DNA of 37,537 nucleotides from Pseudomonas sp. ATCC PTA-122608 (GCF_001952855.1 NZ_LPNO01000052.1:364556-402092), one strand, 5' to 3'. Shown: positions 24,079 through 31,687, counted from the stretch's first letter. Numbers and translations are program-made. Notes: generated by a model from the sequence alone, not told the origin.

Positions 24079-24234
24079 ATGAAAAAATCACACGAACAAA
24101 TCGAGCAAGAGATACGCGATGAAATCCCATTTCTTCGAAAAATGATGGAGGAAGGCGGACTGATTGAAGAGTTTGACGTTCCAGAACCAGAAACACAAAT
24201 GCTTGGATACCCACCAGACCTGATAATCAATTAA
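24079..24234 (+). CDS. 51-aa acidic protein downstream of ardC-like gene
   Basis: Starts 3 bp after the ArdC-like stop and is followed at once by a terminator, so it is the last gene of that transcript. Reads MKKSHEQIEQEIRDEI... with a helical, Glu-rich first half and a Pro-rich end (EPETQMLGYPPDL). Contiguous, coding-like and conserved in direction; no family recognised. Confidence 0.7.
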   Translation: MKKSHEQIEQEIRDEIPFLRKMMEEGGLIEEFDVPEPETQMLGYPPDLIIN

Positions 24235-24239
24235 CATAA

Positions 24240-24262
24240 AAGCCTCATACGAGGCTCTTTTT
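24240..24262. terminator. Bidirectional intrinsic terminator
   Basis: AGCCTC-ATAC-GAGGCT with TTTTT after it on the plus strand and a shorter T-run on the minus strand. It separates the convergent genes ending at 24234 (+) and 24261 (-). Confidence 0.8.
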
Positions 24263-27236
24263 AATCCAGTTGCTTGTCTCCCAGTCGAATGTATTTGAGC
24301 GACTTTCCGGTTTTCGAAAGGTCTATGAATGGGATTTCAAAACTTTTCACATCCTGAGATTTCAGGCTTTTCTGTGTCTCTTTATAGCTGACTACCAGTG
24401 CGCCATTTTTTTGATTGAATGTGGAATTCAGTAAGATAATGGATTTTGCATTTGCAGATGTTATATCGCCAAATCCTACAAAATCTGACGCAGGAGTCAT
24501 CAATACAAAACTGACAGTGCCTTTTGTCTTTCCATACCAAGAATTAATCAACGTTCCAATTCGTGCAGCATCAATGCCTTTCGTACCAATTTTGCTCGCT
24601 ACAATACTGAGCTTATACGCACCATCTGCATTAATACTCACAGAATCAATGTAATCAGTCATTTTCTGAATTTGAGCTGTGTCTTCTGCACGGACAGTTT
24701 GATTTCTCAACAATCCCACGGGCTTTGACTGATCGGCAGGCGTAGCAGAATCGTCAGACGAGCCAGCCATTACACATGTGTCACTCGCCCTTTTGTAGTC
24801 TTCTCCATAGGGATACGAGGTCGTCCCATCCGTTTTAATCGCAAGGTAGCGGACCTTAGTAATCGTACCAGTCTGACCATCCGGGCAATCCTCAGAAATC
24901 GATTCAGTGATGAAGTTATCGATGTCAAAAACGCAGTAGTCCAAGCGACTCGTTTCATGCCACGTTTTGCCACTCAAAGCCTTGGTTATCCACTGACCTT
25001 TTACGACGATTTGACCGACAGCACCGGCAGGGCACTCTTCGTTTTGCTCACCCTCCTCAACGTCAATCACATCGTCTTCGATGTCTTTGCATGTGTTCAC
25101 AACAGTCATCACCCAGCCAGTGTCATTCTTGATGGTTCCGTCTGGCAGTGGGTTTGGATAGAAGTCGTATGATCTGTGTTCGTTGTACTGAATCGAGCCA
25201 GTTTGAGCCTCATCACAAGCCTTGGACGAGCTTCTGAAATCAGATAAGTGAGTGAATTTATCGTCCACTGGCGGCACTGGCTCAGTCACAGGAGGATCGA
25301 TAGGTTCAACAGGATCTATGGGTTCCACAGGCTCAGTGACTGGTGGCGTCACTACTGGCGGTTCTTCCGGCTCCGTAGGCTTAGTTACAGGTGGCTCCAC
25401 GGGAGGCTGTGTAGGCGCTATGCAATGATTGGCTGTCGTCTTCCATTCAGAGTAAGAATCCTTCACACCATCCGACCATGATTTGTAGGTTCTTTCGTGT
25501 GTGATGAAGCCGGTCAACGGAGCCTCACAAGCCACTGTCTCGACTTCAATCTGGTCAGTTGATGTACGCACTGGCGAACACGTCAGAACGCTGTCTGAAT
25601 CCCACACGCCGTACTGGTCTATAACGCTTGGACCAAAGCTGTAATTCACATAATAATTCGGAAAATCCTCATACCTGAACTCAGTCAAGGCACCACTGGA
25701 AGCAGCCTTGAAAAAGTAGTGGGTCTTGCTGTACTGGTCAGTAGAAACCCAAACGGCTACCTCGCCCCAACGTGTTGTCGCACCACCTTCTATCCCGCCA
25801 GAAGTCGATCCCACGGCGCAGGTTTCATCGCCATATTCAGTCCATCCAGCTTGTGGCGGAATCGGCTCAACAGGAGGCGCAGGAACGGCTTTGCATATCT
25901 CAATGCTGTTCGTGTCCATCGCACCATATTTCTGAACCATTTCTTTGGTGATAGTCGGGAACGTAGAAAATCCGTTCATTTCAACCATCTTGATAGGCAC
26001 GTAATCAGAGCCGTCGAAGAAATAATTCTTTGACGTGAAGGTCACAGAATCGAAGAGATAATAGACAGGAACCTTGCCTGTTCTCGACGTGCTACCACCC
26101 GCGATTCCACCCACCGTTTCACCAAACGAGCAGTATTCGTTGTACGGCAAATCGAAGCTGTACGTGGGAACTGCAGGAGTCTCAAAGACTGGCAAGCAAG
26201 GTTGCTCGCTACCCGGATTCATAGAACCATAGATGTTCACCAAGGACTGTGTAGCCTCTGGATAAGGGATGATTCCCACAGCGGATTGAGCAGAGTAAAA
26301 CGTGGTGTACGCACCCGATTTGTTGCTACGCATCGACCAGTACGTGGTGTTTGTCTCACCTACATAATTTGTGAAAATCGGGATGGTTCCGAGGCGAAGA
26401 AGGCTTGCCCCGGCGCCACCACCAACCGAGTAACCAACAGGGCAATACTCACGGAATTCCAATGCCGAAACCGCTTCGTATCCTTTGTCAGGGTTAGTCG
26501 GATTTGTGGGCGTAACAGGCTCAGTTGGAGGCGTAGGATCAACCGGCGCAGGAGGAGTCACACAGGCTTCAACAGAGCCTTCATTCCACTTCCCATACAG
26601 ATCAACATCATTTGCTCCGAATGAAGGAAATGAGGTCGTTCCATCGCCATTGTCAGTCTCAGGAATAGGTGAAAACACGCCGTTAAAGCTCTTCAAGAAA
26701 TACGAGCCTTTGCCTGTGTTGTAGTCATACTTTGTGTAGAAAGGAATAGTCCCAGTTCGATAGGTCGAAGCCCCGGCAACACCACCTACGGTCATACCGA
26801 GTGGGCATGCCGCAAGAATCGTATTGTCAAAGGAAAACGTAGGAGCCACTGGATCAACAGGCACCACGGGCGCAGTAACCTTTGGGTAGCAGGCAAGCAA
26901 TGGAGCGGCAGGATCTTCATAACCAAAACGAGTGACGAAATCTGTTAATTCCTCGGTCGTTTTGCCTTCGAGTGTGAGTCCGGGCGCGTCAGAATAATCA
27001 CCCGACACGGAATCTAAAATAAGGTAATGAGGGGGCGTTACAAATCTATCGTAATATTCGTGATAATAAGCATATCCTCGGTCAACTCCTCCAAATTCGT
27101 ATCCAGCAGGATCGGTGGTGAAGCCGGTTTTACAAGCAAGGCTCACGATGTTTGTGGTAGAAGAATTGATTCCAGCCAACGCTTGTTCAGAAAAAGCAAA
27201 AAATCCCAACGCACTTATTATTGCTATTTTATTCAT
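24261..27236 (-). CDS. Secreted modular cysteine-repeat surface protein
   Basis: 991 aa. Signal peptide (about 1-21). Four clear tandem modules, each opening C--G-T-GG--G and closing YG-x2-x4-S-x3-C, lie at C144-C225, C265-C347, C369-C448 and C473-C553; a divergent fifth may be C35-C116. Short two-cysteine modules (C----TG-I...C) follow at C570-C605, C674-C716, C735-C768 and C784-C821, split by a Pro/Glu-rich stalk at ~608-658. A C-terminal domain without cysteines covers ~835-991. One disulfide per module is likely. Secretion, repeats and stalk suggest a surface adhesin or pilus-tip/mating-pair protein, convergent with the transfer block. No named family recognised. It has its own extended -10 promoter. 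Confidence 0.9.
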   Translation of the reverse strand: MNKIAIISALGFFAFSEQALAGINSSTTNIVSLACKTGFTTDPAGYEFGGVDRGYAYYHEYYDRFVTPPHYLILDSVSGDYSDAPGLTLEGKTTEELTDFVTRFGYEDPAAPLLACYPKVTAPVVPVDPVAPTFSFDNTILAACPLGMTVGGVAGASTYRTGTIPFYTKYDYNTGKGSYFLKSFNGVFSPIPETDNGDGTTSFPSFGANDVDLYGKWNEGSVEACVTPPAPVDPTPPTEPVTPTNPTNPDKGYEAVSALEFREYCPVGYSVGGGAGASLLRLGTIPIFTNYVGETNTTYWSMRSNKSGAYTTFYSAQSAVGIIPYPEATQSLVNIYGSMNPGSEQPCLPVFETPAVPTYSFDLPYNEYCSFGETVGGIAGGSTSRTGKVPVYYLFDSVTFTSKNYFFDGSDYVPIKMVEMNGFSTFPTITKEMVQKYGAMDTNSIEICKAVPAPPVEPIPPQAGWTEYGDETCAVGSTSGGIEGGATTRWGEVAVWVSTDQYSKTHYFFKAASSGALTEFRYEDFPNYYVNYSFGPSVIDQYGVWDSDSVLTCSPVRTSTDQIEVETVACEAPLTGFITHERTYKSWSDGVKDSYSEWKTTANHCIAPTQPPVEPPVTKPTEPEEPPVVTPPVTEPVEPIDPVEPIDPPVTEPVPPVDDKFTHLSDFRSSSKACDEAQTGSIQYNEHRSYDFYPNPLPDGTIKNDTGWVMTVVNTCKDIEDDVIDVEEGEQNEECPAGAVGQIVVKGQWITKALSGKTWHETSRLDYCVFDIDNFITESISEDCPDGQTGTITKVRYLAIKTDGTTSYPYGEDYKRASDTCVMAGSSDDSATPADQSKPVGLLRNQTVRAEDTAQIQKMTDYIDSVSINADGAYKLSIVASKIGTKGIDAARIGTLINSWYGKTKGTVSFVLMTPASDFVGFGDITSANAKSIILLNSTFNQKNGALVVSYKETQKSLKSQDVKSFEIPFIDLSKTGKSLKYIRLGDKQLD

Positions 27237-27262
27237 GTTAATTGTTATGTAGTCATGTGCTA

Positions 27263-27271
27263 ATTATACCA
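27263..27271 (-). promoter_or_regulatory. Extended -10 promoter motif TGGTATAAT
   Basis: Reads AAATGGTATAAT on the minus strand, 26 bp before the ATG at 27236; leader ACATAACAATTAAC lacks a Shine-Dalgarno site. Confidence 0.7.
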
Positions 27272-27344
27272 TTTTACCCCTATATTTTTCTTCGCTAACA
27301 CAACGAAAATAACAACCGCAATCAACCTACTCAAATAAAGCTCA

Positions 27345-27372
27345 TAAAAAAGCCCCACAAAAGTGTGGCTTC
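27345..27372 (-). terminator. Intrinsic terminator (minus strand)
   Basis: GCCACAC-TTTT-GTGGGGC followed by six Ts read on the minus strand, just after the stop of the gene ending at 27385; one mismatch in the stem. Confidence 0.75.
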
Positions 27373-27384
27373 CTAAAGGTAATT

Positions 27385-27591
27385 TTATTTTTTCATGTAC
27401 AAGGAATCTTTGTCGAAGTAAGCAGGATTACGCACAAGGCTGCCATCTTTCCAAATCATCACAGGCGTAGGATCTGGCTTAACGTAATAGTAATCATCGT
27501 TCTTCGGATTGCCGCTACCATTACCGGCTACTGCGTTTACTGCTACTGATGAAGCTAAAATCATGATTGTTGCTGCGATAATTTTTTTCAT
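27385..27591 (-). CDS. Small secreted protein (68 aa)
   Basis: Signal peptide (MKKIIAATIMILASSVAVNAVA, cleavage around 22) followed by a short Gly/Asn/Pro/Tyr-rich mature part of ~46 residues (DDYYYVKPDPTPVMIWKDGS). No cysteines, no lipobox. No family recognised. It has its own extended -10 promoter and terminator and lies just upstream of the large surface-protein gene, so it could be a small partner at the envelope; this is positional inference. Confidence 0.8.
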   Translation of the reverse strand: MKKIIAATIMILASSVAVNAVAGNGSGNPKNDDYYYVKPDPTPVMIWKDGSLVRNPAYFDKDSLYMKK

Positions 27592-27619
27592 TTTGTCTCT
27601 TTTATTTGGTTATATCGAA

Positions 27620-27628
27620 ATTATATCA
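27620..27628 (-). promoter_or_regulatory. Extended -10 promoter motif TGATATAAT
   Basis: Reads AAATGATATAAT on the minus strand, 28 bp before the ATG at 27591. ATTTCGA repeats flank the hexamer on both sides. Leader ATAACCAAATAAAAGAGACAA. Confidence 0.7.
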
Positions 27629-27687
27629 TTTCGAAATAGTAAAACGATGCAATAAGCAAACTATTTTAAATAAATATTATAGTACGT

Positions 27688-28134
27688 TTATTGCTTGTCG
27701 AAGGAATCTGTACACTCCTTTATAATTAGGTCAAACGACGGCATTTCTACATTGTCTTTCAGAAATTGACACTCCTCCAAAAGTTCGTTTTGATGACGCA
27801 TGAAGCAGATATATTCTGAAAACTTCTTTGCAGCAAAGGCTGGATGTACATCTATTAAATGCGTTTGCACTGCATTGCAATAATACGAGTAGTAGAAATC
27901 ATCTTCGACATCGTAAGTGCCAAGACAGAAAGAAATGGTGGTATGCATCTTGATTAGCGTTGAGTAATCACCACCAATAGATTCCATTGCCTGCTTTTGT
28001 TCAGAAGGCGTGAATCCGTTGAATTGACGGAAAGCCTCAAAGGTTTCAGCAAGCCGTTTCAGTTTGGCTGGAACGTCAGAATCGACAGTCACAGTGCGCG
28101 TTGGTTTGTATCGGTCTTTGAATGTCCAAGCCAT
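27688..28134 (-). CDS. Protein of unknown function (148 aa)
   Basis: Soluble, mostly helical, with an aromatic-rich centre (DVEDDFYYSYYCNAV, about 75-89). No family recognised. Of similar length and gene layout to the protein at 28404-28823, though the two sequences do not align clearly. A 12-bp palindrome with two GATC sites lies 37 bp upstream of the ATG, and an AGAGG ribosome-like stretch about 10 nt before it. A separate promoter-hairpin-terminator unit (candidate small RNA) lies further upstream. Confidence 0.8.
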   Translation of the reverse strand: MAWTFKDRYKPTRTVTVDSDVPAKLKRLAETFEAFRQFNGFTPSEQKQAMESIGGDYSTLIKMHTTISFCLGTYDVEDDFYYSYYCNAVQTHLIDVHPAFAAKKFSEYICFMRHQNELLEECQFLKDNVEMPSFDLIIKECTDSFDKQ

Positions 28135-28170
28135 TAGGTTTGGCCTCTATGAATTCGCTATGGGTAATGA

Positions 28171-28182
28171 TTGATCGATCAA
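28171..28182. promoter_or_regulatory. GATC-containing palindrome TTGATCGATCAA
   Basis: Perfect 12-bp palindrome with two overlapping-register GATC sites, 37 bp upstream of the ATG at 28134. GATC sites in a promoter can be switched by adenine methylation; the element encodes two adenine methyltransferases of unknown specificity. Confidence 0.5.
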
Positions 28183-28231
28183 CCAGCTTAAGCAATAGGA
28201 TAAAACGAATTTTGTGATTGATAAAAACAAG

Positions 28232-28352
28232 AAATAAAAAAAACCGCCTACGGGTGGCGGTTTCAAAACTCGGAGAAGTTTATTTACAATATATATGAAA
28301 ATAATAGGCAGAATCGAAAATCTATAACCAAATAACTATTTTATCTGCCTAC
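28232..28352 (-). ncRNA. Candidate small RNA (~120 nt)
   Basis: On the minus strand an extended -10 motif (28359-28367) predicts a start near 28352. There is no start codon in the usual 23-29 bp window. The predicted RNA begins with a stem TAGGCAGA / TCTGCCTA (28344-28351 with 28305-28312) extended inward by AAAAT / ATTTT, then an AU-rich stretch with CTTCTCCGA, then a strong terminator hairpin with eight Ts. This order is typical of trans-acting bacterial small RNAs. CUUCUCCGA is anti-Shine-Dalgarno-like and perfectly complementary to UCGGAGAAG just before the ATG at 12906. Expression and target are inferred. Confidence 0.5.
28233..28263 (-). terminator. Intrinsic terminator (minus strand)
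   Basis: AAACCGCC-ACCCGTA-GGCGGTTT followed by a long T-run on the minus strand. It may end both the candidate small RNA and read-through from the gene at 28404-28823. Confidence 0.85.
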
Positions 28353-28358
28353 TTATCT

Positions 28359-28367
28359 ATAATAGCA
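28359..28367 (-). promoter_or_regulatory. Extended -10 promoter motif TGCTATTAT (orphan)
   Basis: Reads AAATGCTATTAT on the minus strand; the next start codon downstream is about 225 bp away, beyond a terminator. It therefore appears to drive the small-RNA candidate. Confidence 0.55.
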
Positions 28368-28403
28368 TTTCGGAAAAGAAAACAAGACATTTAAGGGAAA
28401 TAT

Positions 28404-28823
28404 TTAAATTATTTCTGCATCGCTCCATTCAGAACGAACAGATTCTTCCTTGTAAGCGCGAAAACAGAAGGACTTGAAAATAACCTGACCAGCGTCCTGT
28501 ACATCGGCATCAGTGATTTGTTCAGTGAAGTCCTTCACGTAATCAAGCCACACTGCTTCGATGTCGAGATCACCATACTGACCAAAATAGCAAGCCAAAA
28601 CGTCATGAATGGCAAAGAATTCAGCCAACGCCGTTTCTTCATAAATCAATTCTTTCAAAGCCAATTCATGATTGGTCATAGCCAGATCTTCGGAAATCAC
28701 AAAGGTTTGGTAGAAAGCGAGGGTAGCAATCAGATGGGGGACGATGGTTTGCACATCCATCGTGAATTGGAGGTATTGACCAGCTTTGTAGGGGTTTTCA
28801 AAAACGTTTTCTGGAAGGTTCAT
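28404..28823 (-). CDS. Protein of unknown function (139-148 aa)
   Basis: The open frame begins at a TTG (28850), but GAGGGA stands 9 nt before the ATG at 28823, which I prefer (MNLPENVFENPYK...); 28832 is another ATG but too near that site. Helical, acidic C-terminus (SEWSDAEII). No family recognised. Two GATC palindromes lie about 30-70 bp upstream, as at the 27688-28134 gene, so the two genes may be coregulated. A terminator follows ~140 bp downstream. Confidence 0.75.
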   Translation of the reverse strand: MNLPENVFENPYKAGQYLQFTMDVQTIVPHLIATLAFYQTFVISEDLAMTNHELALKELIYEETALAEFFAIHDVLACYFGQYGDLDIEAVWLDYVKDFTEQITDADVQDAGQVIFKSFCFRAYKEESVRSEWSDAEII

Positions 28824-28854
28824 TTGGCTCATTCCCTCGGGTATGAGCAAATTA

Positions 28855-28893
28855 TTGATCGATCCGTAACGCAGTGCAAGAGATCAATTGATC
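28855..28893. promoter_or_regulatory. GATC-rich palindromic region
   Basis: TTGATCGATC at 28855-28864 and the perfect palindrome GATCAATTGATC at 28882-28893: four GATC sites in 39 bp upstream of the ATG at 28823. The first matches 10 of 12 bases of the palindrome at 28171-28182. Confidence 0.5.
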
Positions 28894-29782
28894 AAAAATC
28901 AACCGACTCCAAGACCTTTGGTTTTAGACGGTTCGCCATGAAATTTTGAATTTCAGCAAAATCATATTTTTCTTTCACAAGCTGATTTACCAAACGTTTA
29001 TCAATTTCAATCGGATAAATTCTGTCACCAGCTTTTGAGGCTTTGAAAATAATCAATTCACGACAGGATTCAAAATATAAATCATTACCGCATTCACGAA
29101 TCAACGCTGGGGCATCACCCTGGAGTTGACTGGCATAGCCAATCCTTGCGAACGTCTGGTAGCGCTCCTTCGACGTAGGGCAGTTCCTATCTTTGAAGCA
29201 ATTGGCATTCACGAACATGCCACTTTTCAAGTCCTTGAAACCACACAAAGGGATACAGCATTCCAAGTCTTTTTGAGTCTTTTCGCCATAAGCGAGTTGG
29301 TATGACCCGCTAACCTTAGCCGCATACAACACATCACCAGCAGCGTCTGTTTTCTCGAAGCGCATGACAACAGCGAAGAAGCGTTCACAATGCACATTCT
29401 TACGCACGACAGACACAAGGCAAGCTTGCACGTCATTGTCTTTCAGCCTCAATAGCTCATCGTGTGACACGTCATAGAGGCTCGCGTAGTGGTAGCGCGT
29501 GGATTTGCACTTGATCCCGACTGAATAACCATTGGCATTCCTTTGCGCCAAGGAAGACAACACACTATGGTCAAGAAGCTCTGAGCGTGTGTAGCCTTTG
29601 GCCCTATTGCCTAGGTTGCCGGGTATCCCGAACGTATAAGCACTCCTACCCTTCGCTTTGAGCGCTTTGGAAGGTGTTAGGATGACGATGTAGCGATCTG
29701 CTTGGAGAGCGTGAAGCTGATTAGTAGCCTCACTCATACGCTTGGTCTCAAGCTCTGTATTTGAGAGTCTGACGAAGGTCAT
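28892..29782 (-). CDS. Probable replication/primase-like protein (RepB-type), tentative
   Basis: 296 aa. The segment LQADRYIVILTPSKAL...AYTFG (about 27-55), followed by LAQRNANGYSVGIKCKSTRYHYASLYDVSHDEL (about 79-111) and VQACLVSVVRKN---ERFFAVVMRF (about 118-143), follows the order of strands and helices in RepB-type plasmid primases (AEP-like: N-x-xG-D-Y--R, then LVDDL, then an ETSPGN-like strand). The catalytic Asp pair is not clearly conserved (LYDV), so activity is uncertain. It is last in an operon of three genes joined by 4-bp overlaps (30635 to 30255 to 29782) with two winged-helix-like proteins. Not a recognised named family; the replication role is inferred from fold likeness and context. 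Confidence 0.6.
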   Translation of the reverse strand: MTFVRLSNTELETKRMSEATNQLHALQADRYIVILTPSKALKAKGRSAYTFGIPGNLGNRAKGYTRSELLDHSVLSSLAQRNANGYSVGIKCKSTRYHYASLYDVSHDELLRLKDNDVQACLVSVVRKNVHCERFFAVVMRFEKTDAAGDVLYAAKVSGSYQLAYGEKTQKDLECCIPLCGFKDLKSGMFVNANCFKDRNCPTSKERYQTFARIGYASQLQGDAPALIRECGNDLYFESCRELIIFKASKAGDRIYPIEIDKRLVNQLVKEKYDFAEIQNFMANRLKPKVLESVDF

Positions 29783-30255
29783 ACAGCACCTACGTTTTTG
29801 ACTTTCCTTGCTGGATTGACCTTGTATCCATCAATAGCTGACTGTTTGATTAACCCGTCATTTCCCAAAATATCAAAATTTAAATCTTCACTGAAAAGCT
29901 TATTTTTATTAGGTGTGCGTTTTTTTCTGCCACGCTGGTACGCTTTTGTGTTGACCCTAACTCTATAAATACCAAACCTATTATCGTATTTGATCTCAAC
30001 GAGGTTTGATAAACGCAAAATATTCATTGCTTTCGTTCTTGTTGAAGCATCGCCAATACCCAATGCTTTATCTAATTCAGCAGTGCTTAACATCAGCTCG
30101 TTGTTGGCATCCATCTTATGAGTCACTATCATCAGAATCACGCCTGATAATCGATTAGCCATATTTACCGCCGCAATCATTCTATAAGCATAGCCAAAAA
30201 CTTTTATGTAAGAATCGAATTCCCCATCTTTAATTTCGTTGATTGAGAGATTCAT
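29779..30255 (-). CDS. Winged-helix-like protein, paralogue of 30761-31273
   Basis: 158 aa. Shares LDKALGI-x2-A-TRTKA-NILRL-NL-E (about 62-90) and a following GI-x-R--N--A strand pair with the protein at 30761-31273: a winged-helix DNA-binding unit. The C-terminal third is basic (GRKKRTPNKNK) and then acidic/hydrophobic with NFDIL--DG-IK--AI--YK, again common to both. Overlaps its neighbours by 4 bp on both sides. Likely a replication initiator or partner of the primase-like protein, by context; no named family recognised. Confidence 0.75.
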   Translation of the reverse strand: MNLSINEIKDGEFDSYIKVFGYAYRMIAAVNMANRLSGVILMIVTHKMDANNELMLSTAELDKALGIGDASTRTKAMNILRLSNLVEIKYDNRFGIYRVRVNTKAYQRGRKKRTPNKNKLFSEDLNFDILGNDGLIKQSAIDGYKVNPARKVKNVGAV

Positions 30256-30635
30256 ATTGCACCCACTTTTCTAATCACAACCTTATCTATCGAATTATTG
30301 CACGCAATAATTCTGCAAAACACAACTTCAAATTCAGGAAAACCATCATCGTAGGCGTTATTAAAGATCGAGCCGAAAAGCTCTTTATTTAGAGTAAAAA
30401 CACTGACAGCTTCCCAATTAACTATTTTTTTGGCTTTATAAACTTGCAAGGCATTGTTTATAGTGTAAACGTTTATACCAATTGCCTCAGCAATATTTTC
30501 CTTTCTCCACTTGGTAAGCTCAATGATACCGTCAGCATCAACCAGCTTTAGGAATTCTTCAATCAATGCAGGGGAATAAGACGGAAGCTTGTAGAGTTTT
30601 GTTAGACAATCTAAATATCGATTTATGGTATTCAT
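30252..30635 (-). CDS. Winged-helix-like protein, first gene of the replication operon
   Basis: 127 aa. The region WRKENIAEAIGINVYTINNALQVYKAKKIVNW (about 43-74) has the shape of a winged helix (helix, turn, recognition helix, wing), followed by FTLNKELFG, which recalls the strand after the wing in plasmid RepL/RepA-type initiators. Family uncertain. It starts from the extended -10 promoter at 30660-30668 and overlaps the next gene as ATGA. Confidence 0.7.
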   Translation of the reverse strand: MNTINRYLDCLTKLYKLPSYSPALIEEFLKLVDADGIIELTKWRKENIAEAIGINVYTINNALQVYKAKKIVNWEAVSVFTLNKELFGSIFNNAYDDGFPEFEVVFCRIIACNNSIDKVVIRKVGAI

Positions 30636-30659
30636 AATTATTTATTTGGTTATTAACTA

Positions 30660-30668
30660 ATAATACCA
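30660..30668 (-). promoter_or_regulatory. Extended -10 promoter motif TGGTATTAT
   Basis: Minus strand, 24 bp before the ATG at 30635; leader TTAATAACCAAATAAATAATT shares the ATAACCAAATAA string with the leader of the gene at 27591. Confidence 0.6.
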
Positions 30669-30760
30669 TATTGATAATTAAAAATAAGACCCATTACGCA
30701 TAAAAGACAATTATTATTTTAATAATTTATGATTATGATTGAACGCTATAAAACTGGTGT

Positions 30761-31273
30761 TCAGATATAGTTTGATACATCTACAGCAAAATCATCCAAA
30801 TCAGAGAAAATATCTACTTTCGCTGGCTTTCTAGCCTTATAGGATTTGATAGCTTTTTCTTTGATGAAGCCATCGGCGTCCAATGCATCAAAATTCAAAG
30901 GCTCGTTAAAACCCTTGCCTTTCGCCAAGTCCGATTCCACATCAGTTGTAAAAGCACGAAAATTAATTCTGAATTTTGTAATGCCGCTTCGATTGCCGGT
31001 TGACGTTTCAATTAAATTCATCAACCTTAAAATATTAAGTGCCTTCGTCCTTGTTACTGCACTTTTTATTCCAAGAGCTTTATCCAAATCCTGCAAATCT
31101 ACTTCACACTCATTCTTAACATTCATAGCTACGGTTGCCATATCTAAAATTGCTCTGGATAATCCATTACATAAAGCTACCGCCGACAATACATCGGTTG
31201 CAGTATCATAGGTTTTTAAATAGAACCTTGATTTGCTTTTTTTATTTGCTACACTAATAAAAGGATTTCTCAT
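30761..31273 (-). CDS. Winged-helix-like protein, paralogue of 29779-30255
   Basis: 170 aa. Aligns with the 158-aa protein through LDKALGI---VTRTKALNILRLMNLIE (about 63-89), the GITKFRIN wing strand and NFDALDADGFIKEKAIKSYK (about 127-146). N-terminal ~20 residues are basic (NKKSKSRFYLK). A hairpin at 31299-31321 separates it from the gene at 31323-31649, with which it may share a transcript. Probable DNA-binding protein of the replication module; function inferred from context. Confidence 0.75.
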   Translation of the reverse strand: MRNPFISVANKKSKSRFYLKTYDTATDVLSAVALCNGLSRAILDMATVAMNVKNECEVDLQDLDKALGIKSAVTRTKALNILRLMNLIETSTGNRSGITKFRINFRAFTTDVESDLAKGKGFNEPLNFDALDADGFIKEKAIKSYKARKPAKVDIFSDLDDFAVDVSNYI

Positions 31274-31298
31274 TTTCTTTTCTCGTTGAGTTATTCTT

Positions 31299-31321
31299 AA
31301 AGACTGTTACAAGCAGTCTTT
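31299..31321. repeat. 8-bp-stem hairpin between two winged-helix genes
   Basis: AAAGACTG / CAGTCTTT with a 7-nt loop. On the plus strand it is followed by Ts like a terminator; on the minus strand, where the genes lie, it is not, so it may be a partial attenuator or processing site. Confidence 0.5.
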
Positions 31322-31322
31322 T

Positions 31323-31649
31323 TTAATATCTATTGATTTTAGCTTCTACGATGTAAACCAAGGGACTAATCTCAGTCCCTTTGACATGAATATCGCAATT
31401 TATTAGATTTCTTTTTTTAAGTATAACCAAAGCCCTTCTTACCGTTTCTTCTGACTTACCTATGTACTCAGCCATTTCAACGGCAGTCACATATGTAATG
31501 AATTGCGTAATCTTTACATCAGTTCGCTTAGCAGCTTCTGAATTCATGCAAATATACATTAGCAATACATAGGCATTCTGACTTTCTTTAGCTAAATCCG
31601 CCAAAGCCGTTTGTGTACTCAGGTCCATTTTTATTTTTATGCAGTTCAT
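31323..31649 (-). CDS. Winged-helix DNA-binding protein (MarR/RepA-like)
   Basis: 108 aa. TYVTAVEMAEYIGKSEETVRRALVILKKRNLINCDIHVKGTEISPLVYIVEAKI (about 50-104) is a clear winged helix: a helix-turn-helix with EETVRRALVILKKRNLI as recognition helix, then a beta wing. Such proteins are transcriptional repressors or plasmid copy-control/initiator proteins. It is the gene nearest the AT-rich iteron-like gap, which favours a role in origin binding. Ribosome site AAAGG 7 nt before the ATG, unlike most genes of this element. Weak extended -10 motif at 31679. Confidence 0.8.
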   Translation of the reverse strand: MNCIKIKMDLSTQTALADLAKESQNAYVLLMYICMNSEAAKRTDVKITQFITYVTAVEMAEYIGKSEETVRRALVILKKRNLINCDIHVKGTEISPLVYIVEAKINRY

Positions 31650-31678
31650 TTATTTACCTTTCTTGTGACTGTCTTAAA

Positions 31679-31687
31679 AATATAACA
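31679..31687 (-). promoter_or_regulatory. Extended -10-like motif TGTTATATT (weak)
   Basis: Minus strand, 29 bp before the ATG at 31649. A weaker member of the promoter family. Confidence 0.4.

Noticed and set aside
25719..26033. Plus-strand frames within the surface-protein gene
   Set aside because: Shadows produced by the repetitive Pro/Gly-rich coding sequence on the other strand.
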